A program made the translations under genes and the position numbers. DNA of 64,000 bases, from positions 186,001 to 250,000 of the forward strand of contig VTPC01090547.1 of NCBI GenBank assembly GCA_011009095.1, read 5' to 3'. The stretch's first letter is position 1; each line of letters starts with the position of its first letter. The DNA comes from Ignelater luminosus (Eukaryota > Arthropoda > Insecta > Coleoptera > Elateridae). Below the pieces are notes generated by a model. The model saw only the letters and a list, made by a program, of their open reading frames with translations. It had not been told where the DNA came from and ran no database searches. Positions 36,080 to 48,299 of the stretch are shown here, in pieces.

Positions 36080-36810
36080 TTATTTCATTGGCGGCCTTCA
36101 GAGCGGGGAAAGGAAGGAGCTTTATTCGCAGCGTTTTGGTGGGAACTCTAACAAACAGTTTCCTCGATTTGCTAACCACATTTCGCGCCACGGCAAAGTG
36201 TAGATTGAATTTATCCTAATTCTCCATTCGCAACCATTTAGCGGGTGATGCACAAACAACGGTCTTTAAGATTTATTAAATTTTCGATGGCTATCGTACG
36301 TCCAGAGTTGTTAGAAACGAAATAAAAAAAAACCAAACGTATACTTATATACAAGCAGAGCGCCGCTAGCACAATCCCGAATTATTCTTTCGGTCACAAA
36401 CTTAGCAAACAAATTGCCCACACATCAAGAAAGTTATCACGGCTGATAGTCGAACTTATTTACGAGACCACACAATATTTAGTATGTCAAGACGACAGTT
36501 TTCTGGAATTTTTAATGTATAATAAAATTTTTAACCCCAGAAATTAAACTGCACAACGGGCTCGTAAAAAGAAAACGTTCGCGCGCTTGCTATCGTAGTT
36601 TACAGGACGAAGACCGGACAGCAAGTGGCGCTTGGGGACGGGACGACTCGAATTAACACAAACCTGTTTTACACTAACCTGAGGGTAATATACATGGGAC
36701 CTGCCATTAGAAATGGGGAGTTTTTACAAGCCGACTCGGCGGTGTAAACGGTACTTAAATGTTCGCACCGCTTCAAAAGAGCAATAATTTCTCGAAATTC
36801 CGTCGGCTTC
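36080..36810. other. CpG-richer block, possible promoter or conserved region
   Basis: Relative to its surroundings this interval has many CpG dinucleotides (TTCGCGCGCTTGCTATCG, GACTCGGCGG, TTCGCGCCACGGC) and lower AT. No transposon motif and no convincing ORF are visible; the frame at 36669-36917 is unmatched. It could be a 5' regulatory region of a host gene, but nothing directly proves this. Confidence 0.3.
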
Positions 36811-36919
36811 AGCGACAGGAAAATTTCTATCGAAACATGAATTATCAAGCCTCGACGCAGAAATATAATTTTATAAAGTAAAATAAACGTCCCAATAAAT
36901 GAATTTCTATTCAGCAAAA

Positions 36920-39900
36920 TTAAGATAGAAGTCGAATGACGTTACATAGCTTTCTCCTCGAATAATCTTAAAACACAACAATGACAGGATCATGAGGGTT
37001 TGCATGGATTATTCGGAGATCCTTCAAAATAGGCTTACATAGCTGGAACAGCCGTAAACCTACCTTAGGCGATCTAAAATTATTATTACCTGAAACAAAC
37101 TTGGTTTTTCGAACACAGGCAAACACACAGATAAAAGAACGATGAACCATCAAATTTAATATCGATACAGAAAGATAATCTTGAAAGTCATAAACAGTTA
37201 CATTAACAAATGATCCTTCAAGGGATATATCTAAAGTAATCTTAATTGGATATTCTTTTGAAAATCGTTAATAAATAATAAAAATGTCAACTTAGAATAT
37301 TAACGAGTGCATTCAATGTATCACAAAAATTGTATTTTGTAAGATATACAAGAAAGAGAACCTAAAGAAAAATATATTAGTTTCTGTTAAAAATATTTGA
37401 GATATTTGAAGTTATAGCTTATAGAAAACATTATCGTTCAAAAATAATAAAATTAATGTAACCGTAGAATCAAGTTATTTTCACATTGCTGTTTTAGTCG
37501 TGGAAATGCAACGTGGGCACCATTTAACCTGCATCCTATTAAGAGAAAGGTTGGCTTTAGGATATTATGGATTATGATAATTAGAGCAAAATGCATGAGA
37601 ACGCAGAAAGATTCAAAATATCACAACAAAGTGTCGCAAAGATTTAAAATCAAATAAAATTGTTCACGTAGGAATATAGTTTTTAAGAGTACCATTTTCT
37701 TGTAATTCCTATTTTATATTTAATTCAAGTTTAGTTTCTAATTAATAATAAAGTGAACAAAGAAATAGATTGTTAGTTCTATAATTTGTTTATGTTTCAA
37801 CAAAATATGCCTTTACTGATTGATCACACGTTATTAATATTCTTAGTATCTTAACTAGTAGATTCACAGCTTTATTTGTTAGTTTAAAACAATGCTAATC
37901 TTATTTAAAGAAACCTAAACAAATAAATATCATTTGCATTACTGAACATTTCAAATTTTCTTCGACCCCAGTTGGACCTAGGATGTTTAAACACATATTT
38001 GTACGTGCTTAGAATTCACAAACAGATTTATCGCTGGAGCACGAAACCGCAGTCCGGATTTCAAATTCTTCCGCGGCTGCATCCGCCATCCGCTGTTTGA
38101 CTTGTGGAAGTTCTGTGCATGTTTATGCAGTTGCGCCATAAACGTATAGCCTTAATGAAGCGGTTTTGTATTCTGAATACGTTTTCAACTATGAATATTC
38201 CGAATGTCAAATAAGTTTTCTATTGTGAATTTATTTCTTTCGGGGAAAAATCTGAAACAGTTCGTTAACTTTTTTAAATGAAAAGTTTATTCAAACTTTT
38301 CCAATTTTGTAATTAGTTTCTCAAATAAAAAATTAATCCTATCAAGTGTCAAACTGTCTCTAGTAAATACATCATCATCCAAAGTCAAAACCTTATGTTA
38401 ACACTTCATAAATCGATAGTTGCCAAGTTATAACATGCGTAGATGTATCGATCACAGAGTTTTCTAATATAATTTTCCTTGTAGAAGATCTAATTCAAAC
38501 CTTTATTTTTAATATTTCGCGCAGGCAAAACTAATATTTATTTTTAAACATTTAGGTTTGCTTTAAAAAATTTATATGGCAAGTTAGTTAATTCATTTAA
38601 AATAAAAGCCGACGGAATAATATTTATGTTAGCTTAAGGAATTCTTCTCGGGTCAAAACGAGTACTGTAAGGCAAAGGTTAAGATATGCCTTCTGTTAAG
38701 AATATAAAACACGGTAAAAATTCTGACAGTAAGTTGAACATAAATAATCTTGTAGCGCAACCGCAAATGGAGGTTAAGAGATGTAAGTGCCCATGGCGGA
38801 TACGGAAATGGATAAATGTGTCCCTCTTTTCTAACAAAGCGCTACTGTCTGCCGAATAAAATAACAGAGAACGCCAGCGAAGTAATATAGAGTGTAGATT
38901 TTATTTCTGGAAAGCTTTATGATTCAGTTGCTTGTAAATTGTTTCTTAAATGCACCTTCCTTTGCAATCAATTTTACAATCCACTTCAGACTTTTTATAC
39001 GTACATTTTTATCTTTGTGCCTTCTAGAGTTTTATTTATTGACAAATAATAAAATTGTTTTATTGCGTATACATCCGATATTAAAATAAATGGTTACATG
39101 GCCCAACTTAATAACTCTAATTTTCTGCGCACGATTTGCTAGCTCAAAATCAATTTTTTAAAAAATTTTTCATCACGGTTTTTTCGCCACAGCTGTGTTT
39201 ATTACTAGGTACACGCTGTTTTTGACAAATGTAGACGTTTACACAAAGCTTGCTTTCTCAGAGATGAAAAGAGATAGAGACTTGGGACAAAAATCATTTT
39301 GTATCTCTTAGAATACTCTCTCTATGAGTTTCATTTTGCTTTAAATCGATTTTAAGCACAGAAATATGATGAAGATCTAAAAGCTGGTGTTCTTAGCTCC
39401 AGAATCTAGTTTTTTCAAGATCTTTGCCAATGGAGATCGTGTCTTATCATCATCATCATCTAACACCCTCAATTTAGGTATTTGTTCAATACCAATTAGC
39501 AGAATTGCTTACTGTGAAAATCCCTTTTAATTTTACATATGCCCAATTACATCACTGAATGTAGAACGATAATTCTCGCCGTAGATACTAAAGTTAGCAA
39601 ATTCTAAACGGAGTTTAACGAAAAAGAGCCTTGAGAAACTTTTAGTTACGTATTATGAATAGAAATTTTATTTTGGTTACGTGCGTTATCTACCCTGTAC
39701 TAGTTGATAAATTTCTATGGCATATTCTGAATTAGTTTTCTTGCCCAAAATTAGATATTTAGTGCCTAGAAATCCGCTTCTTACTTAGAAATGTTTGCCT
39801 TATATTTTCTGGGAAAACGGGCAAATGGAATTATTCTAAATTATTCACTTTACAATCTACTCTTGGAAGTTACGTGAATGAAATTTTCACTTCTAACAAA

Positions 39901-41225
39901 TGAATGCAATCTACTTTTTCCGCAAATGAATTTGAATATTTACATAATAAATTTATGGTACTTGATTTTCCTTATTAGACGACAAAAAGGTATAATCTAT
40001 TTTACTCCGCCGTATTTTTTGTCCATTCAGACAGTGTTAACAACCTGGAAAAGATTTCTTGTATTAATTGGTATTTAAAGTTTATTTTTCAGTTATCTGT
40101 TTTTACTTCTTACCAGTTGAATTTTTACTTTTATTAATTTAAGTTCTGAAAGTGGTAATACTATTTCTGTAGAAAACTTTCTGTGCTTGGAGAAAATATT
40201 AAAGTCTTCCGAGAGAAGTTATTGGGAATTGATAAAATCAGCAATTATACAATTTAGAATTTTTATCGGCATTTAAGCAGTCGCGTCGAACTTATCTTTA
40301 ATTGGTTTCTCAAGTATTCTTGCTGACGCAACACGTAAAAAAATGCAAATTTTGTGTCAACTGATGTCGACTACTTTACAAGGCAATAACCCACTTTCTG
40401 AATCCTTTCGCTTTAATTACCCGACTAATTACAGTTTCAGCTTGAGGAAATGGAAGCCAAAATTAACACAAGGAGTTTTACTCAGTTTACAGTTGCCGCT
40501 TATGCATACCTACCCTAAAAAGCCCCCTGTTTGCTTAAATCTGCGTTAATCCTGGGTTGATAATATAATATCATCAAACAAACTTGCGTTAAGATTTTAT
40601 ACTTCTCGAAATTAAATACACCTATAAAAATTGTTTGGGTATATTTTACAAACTTAGATTTACTTCAAGTTAACTTCTGTATCACTTTGGGTGTCTTCGT
40701 GAGAAATCTATAAAATGTTGATAAGTTAAATTATTGGATACTGCATAGTAGCAGGAGGCTTATTTCTGACAGCAAAGGTTATACCCTTTGATCAACCCCT
40801 CCACAGTCTAACGTTGTTTAATCAAAGGGTGATTTATTAGGTGGAGTAAATTATCGTGTTATATTTGCTTTTATTATACATGAAAATATATAGAGACTTG
40901 CTTGAATTTCACCCTCCGCAACGGAATTTACGTTAAAGATGCAGGAGTTGGTTTTGTTATATCGCTGGAATTGAAGAACAGCATTTTGCTGGAGGAAAAC
41001 AAGTTAGATGATAAGAAATGAAATATTAATGTAATACTGTCCTGTGTAAAACTGTTTAAGCAAATTAAAAACAAAGCTACTTCAATTTTATGGATAATGT
41101 CTTTGTTTTCTGTAATTACAGGCTAAGCAATTTAAATCTAACCTAAATTACTAGAATTCAAGTTTTGCTCAACAGTATTCCTTAGGTTCAACGATTTAAC
41201 CATACTAAGTTTAGCTAATTCAAAT
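36920..41225. other. Non-coding stretch, some unique-looking patches
   Basis: AT-rich with GC-higher patches at 38030-38140 and 38760-38880. No protein family recognised. A short TCATCA run lies at 39448-39460. The open frame at 40343-40549 has no recognisable motif. Confidence 0.4.
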
Positions 41226-41239
41226 GGTTGCCCTCTCTT

Positions 41240-43720
41240 GAGTCTTCACACTGATCGTGTGCTCCTTGCGAACCTCTTCATTTCGCTGTCCACAGTTTCC
41301 ATTTCCAGGTCGCGATGTAGGTCACTATTTCTGATACACCAAAGAGCGTGTACGACGTTCCTCAGTACTTATTCTAGAATCTTCGATTTATATCGATGTT
41401 ACTCTGTCTTTGTACCCATAGCTGGATTCAGCAGATCCAAACCGATTTGAGTATCACCTCGTAGAGCAGTGATTTATTATTCAGAGACACAGTGAAATAC
41501 ATTTTTTTATAACTCTAAATAAACATATTCTTGTTTGATCTGAAGTACCTGTCTGAAATAAATGACTCAAAAATGCAAGAATATTGTTTAGATAAAAACA
41601 TTCATAGTTTATGGTTCAAACTTTTATACTAAATCAAGAAAGATTGTTGAGCAGACTTTTTTCTTCCAAGTATTTTTCTGTTACGTATTCATTTTGCGTA
41701 CCTGGCCATTTGTAGAATGTTTATTTCTAATTCCAGACTGGTGTGATGGAATCAGTTCTTTTTCTTTGATGATTTGTTTCAATCTTTTGAGTAACAGTTT
41801 TTCGAATAGTTTCAACATCGCAGGTTGCAAGAATGATTACCACTGCTTCTTTCCACAGCCTAGTCAATCTGAAGACAGCATTTATTAAGGTGGCCAGTTT
41901 AAATGTGCTTCTTTATTTTTCAACGTTGTTTTCGTATGGAATTCTCGTAATCTTTATTGAAGAAATTAAAATTTTTTTTGAGATCTTTGATAAATGTAGC
42001 TTGGGATATCTAGACTTTCATTAGTCTCTTTTGCCCAAAGTTCCAATCATGAAAACTGGCCAAAATTTCTCTCTGATTCATAAAACTCCTTTTTCCAAAA
42101 TTCTCAACTTTCAAAATAGATTTCCATTTCTTTCTAGGAACTTTTTTCCATCCATACTTAAAAATTTATCACAATTAATTTTTATATTTTCTTTCTGAGG
42201 TGATAGAAATATGATGATGATAAAAAATATGATGCGTCTGTTTGTTGATTATTCTTTTTTTGATAAGTAAACATTGAACTATCACTAAAAATTTAAATAA
42301 ATTAAAACTAGCGTTTATAAATGTCGATCTTCCCTTATGAGCCTAAAACTTTCCCAGTTTGTTTGCTTATTCACCAAGGTCGTTTTGTTTTTATTCTTAT
42401 AATATTTCTACTCCACGCCAGAATGATTTAAGTTCATATTCCATCGTTCTTCTACTTGCACAAACCTTGCTGATATATTCTTTACAAGTCTTCGAAGTCT
42501 ATGAGATTATCATTGTGATGAATCTATTGGCTTCTTTTCTTAGAAGTTCAAGATATTCGTTTTCCTTTAGTGAATGTATCGGAGGATAATATACTAATTG
42601 CAGTGATCTGTATCTCTTCAGTTTTGTAGTGTACGTTTTTATGATTTAGAATATTTTCTGTATGGCATTTCTGCCTTTAACAGTATTCAAAGTGTGTCTC
42701 AGAAATAAGGCACACATCAGTTTTTTCGATGTCAAGGACTGCTTGCAGCAATTCATTGGCTTTTCATTCCATAATTTTAATACTGACCATTTCTGAATTT
42801 GATGATAGCTCCTTTGGTGCCATATTCCAATCTGGTTAAAAGTTCTTCAAATTTCTTAAACAATTCTTCTTGTTCGTTTAATTCATCTAGGAGAATTTAC
42901 AGTGTCTGTCTGCCTTTTGTTCTCGCTGGGTTTTTCTCGTTTGGTTGTTTTTCACTTTTTGCTTGATTTTGGCAACCAAGCAACGTCGATAGTTTGCGGA
43001 ATAGTTACCTCCGCAATGTACACATTTCGGTTTAACTTTTTTCTTTATTGAGTGATTTTGGAAATCTTATTAATATTTTCATCCTTTCACAACTTCGTTA
43101 ACTATTTATTTAATTCGGACCACAAGAGTGATGCAGTTTTCTAGCTATCACATTAATTGGTCTATTGTGTTTACTTTCATATGAATATCATTGACGAGCA
43201 TTTGAGTTACATTTCTGTAACTTTCATCGTTTGGCAGGTTTGATTTTATATTTTTATCATTGATTACTTTTATCTGGAACCCATGTCTATAAAATCTTTG
43301 TTGCTGTCTATCACACTGGTGGAGGCAATGATTGCTTCTTCGTTTTTTTGTTGTTTGTTTACTTTCAAATCAGTTTGTGGTGATGTTGGTGAAGTATCCA
43401 TTTTTATTTTTTTAATTGTTTTTGCCTTTATCTATTGTTTCTCTTGTCTCTTTTTCTAATCCCTCTTCATCGGTATAATTTTTGACTTTTTCCTGCTCTT
43501 CAGACGGATCGATCTTTTTCTGCAGTTCTGAATAATTTTGCTGCATAATTGTTAACTGCGTTTGTTGTTTTTCTACATTATTAATTCGGGACTTTCTTTT
43601 ATGTTTCGATTCATTATACAAGATCTGTTTTTCTTTAAATAAATCATTTTCTATATAGGTTCTTGAATTTGCTGAGTATTCATTCTTATTAGTAGTCGGT
43701 GCGGCGTTTGCATATTCGAA
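41240..43720 (-). pseudogene. Jockey-like LINE, both ORFs decayed
   Basis: Minus-strand non-LTR retrotransposon relic, 5' end at the right. ORF1 (gag-like) has a charged region with coiled-coil character (QQTQLTIMQQNYSELQKK, 43412-43621) and a zinc knuckle KCVHCGGNYSANYRRC (about 42990-43050). ORF2 begins with the endonuclease: IKIMEXKANELLQ (X is a TGA stop) and KTDVCLISETHFE (about 42695-42800). The RT is represented by KLFEKLLLKRLKQIIKEKEL and IPSHQSGIRNKHST (about 41700-41815). The C-terminal block is LLYEVILKSVWIC with IQLW (41410-41480). The central RT with its catalytic Asps is lost. Several Trp codons have become TGA. The plus-strand open frames across this interval are shadows. Confidence 0.88.
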
Positions 43721-43774
43721 TCCATGTTAAAGGGATGGCATACACGTGCGTCGTGTTGCTGTCACATTCTGTTA

Positions 43775-45390
43775 CAGGAAAACTAGGATTAGTGACCCAT
43801 TGGTAGTGTGAACATATATAAAATCGATATGTCACCTGTAATGCTAGCCCTTATACAGTCGAAGACGGGTCGTGAGCTAAGATAACTTAGAGCAAGCGAT
43901 AAACGATAATAATAAAGGGGTTTCGATATTGAGAGGGAGCCAGCTGTAGTAAAATGTCAGTGACCTAGTTTCTAATAGAAGACCCCACAGCTGATCTTCA
44001 TATATAGGTCAGTAGGCAAGATGTTAGCCAGGATTGAACCACAGATTCGAATAACACACAGGTAAATAAAATGGAGATCGTACTGCACTTTAGTTAGATA
44101 CTTACTTACACAAGATAATCTCAAAATAATGAATCCGTATGAGAGCGTTGACGTCACTGGAATCTAGGTCAGCTGTTCCTGTAAGATTTTAACGAGTATG
44201 TTCATAACTCAATAAAAGATCAAAAATAATTAATACATATATTGAGAAACTGTAAAGAAGTGGTTGTACAAGAAATAGGATACAGCAGTCCGGTTACAAT
44301 ATTGAAAAAAAATTATATACCTAAATAAACAATAATGAACAGCGAAACAACAGTACAGAAATATAGATAGGTAAACAATAAATGCGATCAGGTGAAACTT
44401 ATCAACATTTACGGTCCAGCAAACCAGTACAAAACAAGAAGCACTGGAACAATGAAGGCGATGTACACATACATATGATCAACCGACCGTAAATATTAAA
44501 ATAAGATACCTTGATCTTTTATAAAAGAAGCATAGAAATAATAACGATGTTTTTATGTCCGCCACCTGCAGGTATTATTGCAATTAACCGTGGTTTTCAA
44601 TAAAAGAATATAAATAGATAATTCGGTAAACAAAATAGCTTGACAAACTGAAACATTACATTAACAATATTTATCATACGTGAACGATGAAGGTACACAT
44701 TAAGAGTTATAAATATTATGCATAAAAGGATGCAAACAAATAAAGATAGCAAAGTTCAAAATAAAATAATTAAGTTATGATTTAATGAACCACAATGGTT
44801 TTAACCGATTTTTCGCCAGTGTAAAGCGGCGTGTCGATAATCTTTTTACAACAAGGTTACTCTCCTTCAAGCGCTTGGTGACGTACGGCAAGATGTAGAT
44901 AGGTTTCGCAAGTGATTGCGAAGGTGGGCTGGCAGATTGTGTGTGCCAACGATGCTTCTTCACAAGACGTAAAGTGAAATACAGGTAACATGTAGTTACC
45001 ATCTCAGGAAATATCCTTTAGAAACCGGCTGTTAGCACAAAGTTCAATAACCTTACGGCACTTTTACACAAGTTTTAATTCACAAGTATTACATGAATAT
45101 TTATAGGTAATGGACGTCTCTCTCATACGTTAGTTAATACGGTAATATTAAGTGATTTACCACACGTCTAATTAGAGGACGGCAGTGCGAATCTCGTAGG
45201 CAGTTTGAAACACAAGAAAAGTTTAGATATTATGAGATAATTAGCGGTACGATAAGTTACGAGAGTTCAATGTGGGTTGAATTGGAAGATTCTGCCTGTT
45301 GGCGATGCTTTTAAAGATTTAAAGATTATCAGTAGATTAAGGAACGAAGACAGAATTAAATTGCGAACTTTGCACTCAGATGCAATTAAT
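43775..45390 (+). repeat. Dispersed repeat family, copy B (longer form)
   Basis: 43775-44135 and 45285-45390 match copy A at 24711-25186. The 44136-45284 interval is extra. It is non-coding apart from an unmatched minus frame at 44775-45002. Since copy A joins exactly the two flanks, B is either the fuller element or a copy that later received an insertion. The ends are not defined by inverted repeats that I can see. Confidence 0.8.
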
Positions 45391-45394
45391 TAAA

Positions 45395-45790
45395 AATAAA
45401 ATAATTAAAGAAAATCTTGGCTTAAACAATTTACCCCTTGCTGAGTTGTCAATAGAATTTAAATAGCGGGGTCTATTTGGAAATTACAGGTTGATACAAC
45501 GCGGATGTTCACAAAAATGGTAGCTTCCACTCACAATAACTACCATACACTTTATGGGTGATAATTAAAGTGTTGATTAAATCAATTTTACTTCATTGTT
45601 TAAAGTAGATACAAAGAAGAGAGAAAAACGTCATATAAAAATTACATGAAAACTAACCAAGAAACCTTAAACCATGTTACAGAAATAATTAAAATAAAGA
45701 GGATTTGACAAGTTTTTATGTCGACACTTACGAAAGTTAACTAACTACTCAGCGTCTTAAAAAATCATCAATCATTTTTTAAAGTTTTAC
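45395..45790. other. Non-coding
   Basis: No recognised feature. Confidence 0.4.
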
Positions 45791-45799
45791 CAAGAAACT

Positions 45800-46440
45800 T
45801 AGTAATTGGTCTTTCAGAATTAACGATTCCTGCTTGCTGTAAAATGCAAAATTTCAGTAGTTAAGTATCTACTCGTTGATAAGAAAAACTGAATTTGTCT
45901 CTCCTGTTTCTGAGTTTTGCTTGCTATTAGATAAAAAGAATTTAATGCATGCTAGAAACGGATCCCGAATTTAGATATCTTGAGCTTTTCTAAAAGTAAT
46001 TCATAATTTATGACGCGGAAAGCATGGGAAAGATCAAAAACCACACTCAAAGTATTAATTTGTTTTCGAAGTTTTGTAAGATCTGTTTGTTTAGAGATAA
46101 AACCGCATCCTGCGTTGAACAGTTTTTGTACAACCGAACTGACGGGGATTAAGAAAATTTAGTATGTTCGGGAATCTTACTATAGGTTTTTCTAACATGC
46201 CTTTTCAAATATCTAGAAACTTCTGAGTCGATTTTTTTATGAAAAGTGAAACTATTAATTCGTTTTTTTCTCTTATCTGGATATAACCCTAATTTAAACG
46301 TTCCATTTATAAGAAAAGCTGAATTATTTATGTTATCGTTTACCGCTTTTAGTAGTAATATATGGAACGAATATTGTCTACGCCTGCTGATTTTTAACGC
46401 AATGATATTGGGCACGCTTTGTTTGCTTGAGACTTATTAA
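45800..46440 (-). pseudogene. LINE reverse transcriptase fragment
   Basis: Minus-strand pieces of an RT, in order: KSAGVDNI (about 46385-46410), LLKAVNDNIN, then ILNFLNPRQFG (about 46120-46155) with STQDAVLSLNKQILQNFENK, then LSVVFDLSHAFRVINYELLL and EKLKISKFGIR (about 45965-46065). VFDLSHAF stands for the first catalytic motif (A/V)F(L/C)DLSKAFD, with the final Asp changed to Arg. At least three frame changes. CR1/RTE/Jockey-type; clade uncertain. The second catalytic box is missing. The plus frame at 46246-46440 is an antisense shadow. Confidence 0.75.
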
Positions 46441-46444
46441 ATGC

Positions 46445-47050
46445 TTTCTACTTTTTTTTGTTAAAGTACAATTCTTAGCTTCGGTGTTACAGGCAGTAGC
46501 TATTTTAGAGGCATTTTCTAATAACGAACTAGATCTAGGAATTTTTAATTCTCGTTGTTTTAATAGGGAAACCACTGCTGAATAGGAACATAAAGGTGTT
46601 AAAAAGTAATTTAGACTTTAACTGATTACAATTCAAGTAGTATTTTCTTCTGCTAACATCTCTTTAACTTAATTTGTTTCCTATTGAAAAGCACTTCGTT
46701 TGGATTAATTGCGGAGAATCACCCTGAGTTCTAAGTAGAATGTATAAACAAGTAGTTGACCATGTTGATTGGACAAAAATGGGTGCAATTAAGAATCCAT
46801 TGATTTTGTTTGAATAAATTTCATTATCATTCATTATCAGATTTTTGTTTCAAAGATGTCTAACTTTTCACCAGGTTTAAGTAAATTTCCAAAACAATTT
46901 CATGGGTGTCAAGTTTCTAATTTCATAGAGTCTATTCTAAACAAACAAAATCTTCTCTTTGGTTTATTGATAAGTCATTTTATAAGGATTCGCAAAAAAG
47001 CTCTACAGCAACAAAATTATCTTCATTTTGTATTCATTTTCTGACCAGAA
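46445..47050. other. Unassigned stretch between two relics
   Basis: Short frames on both strands (46378-46575 minus, 46856-47044 plus) without a recognised motif. It may belong to the 5' part of the LINE on the left or the 3' part of the BEL/Pao relic on the right. Confidence 0.3.
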
Positions 47051-47059
47051 TCTGCAATA

Positions 47060-48170
47060 TCGATCTTCAATGATTAGTTGCAGAATCTTTGATAGCAAAC
47101 GCTGGTAGCGCCATAGCAGTATGATCAATCTTAGAGTCTACTATTTTCCATTTACAATCCATCCGTAGTTTCAATACTAGCTACAAGAATTTCTTGCCTT
47201 CCAGTTAAAAGTCCTCCATACATATCTGCAGCTCCCAAAATCTTTATCGGATTTTTCTGTCTAAACAGAGTTGAATAGTTTTCCTTCTTAATTTATTGAT
47301 TGAATAGCAGTAAACTGACTTTTGATGTCCTATGAATAAAAGTTAGTTCCTCAACAGGTTTATTGTGCTGCATCTTTCACAACATAAGGATGCTGTTACT
47401 CAGTATGCATAAGCAGAAGTACTTTCTGTTCTTCGTTTTCTTTTATCTTTACAATTAATCAGCAAGGAGAATTACTTAGAGTGAATATTAGATAAAGAAT
47501 TCTTAAGAACTGGGTTTTTTTGCTTCTTTTTTCAAAATCTGAAACTTAGATGTATTTAGAACACAGTAATGCTACGTATTTGCCTTTACATTTTAAGACT
47601 GCTCTGCAAAGACACCAACACACCATACAACATTTAAGTATTGGTTTTCAATATCTAGTTTCCTTGTCTTGAAATGATTTTTACTTTTATTGAAAGATTT
47701 GCAAAATGCATACCTACCACTTAATTTTTAAGAAACATTAAACTGTCATCAGGCTTGGTTTTGCCATCGAACAAATCAGAATTGTGAAGTTTTTGGAAAG
47801 CCAGTAGAAATAACTTCGCTGCATATTTTTGCATGGTTAAAGCAAAACTTTCCGACGCTCTACCGTTCTAAGGTGTCTCCAAAATAGCAACCAATCTTTA
47901 ACTTTATCACTAAATTTTTTAAATTGCAAAGTAGCTAAATTTAGGTTTAGCTTGGCGATATGAAACACAAAGTTGTCATCTGAAGCTAAGAAACCTTTTG
48001 AACATCTTTAGACAAGCAAATAATCTTTTTGGATTTATATGTATATTTATCAGCAGCTTGCATTTCCTTGTCCATATATTGCCTCATGCCGTCATTTAAT
48101 ACTAACACCAATCTGCTGATCTTTTTAACTAATTATTCAGTTGTCTCAGACAATAATTTAAAATCTGTCA
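47060..48170 (-). pseudogene. BEL/Pao LTR-retrotransposon gag and protease fragment
   Basis: Minus strand. The N-terminal gag region is seen as LVKKISRLVLVLNDGMRQYM and DKEMQAADKYTYKSKK (about 48010-48140). The DUF1759-like start follows as LPKLNLATLQFKKFSDKVKD with WLLFW (about 47880-47960). The protease/DUF1758 segment is KILGAADMYGGLLTGRQEIL with VASIETTDG (about 47165-47250), close to the family signature (I/L)GAD..GKLLTGR....L.A(I/V)ET..GW. The reading frame is broken many times, and the protease Asp region, RT and integrase are absent. No LTRs were recognised. It abuts, in opposite orientation, the LINE relic that starts near 48300. Confidence 0.7.
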
Positions 48171-48299
48171 AAATCAAACATCATTACCTTCAGAATGTTA
48201 CGGTCCCCATGTGTTGTGTAACTAAATCCTACCTAGCTATAGTAGTCTCTCGATGTTGTATAAACTTCTCATATCTTTTCTAAACCAATGTTTGTTTAC

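Noticed and set aside
41238-42589. Series of plus-strand frames that look like small hydrophobic proteins
   Set aside because: Antisense to the Jockey-like RT and C-terminal region on the minus strand.
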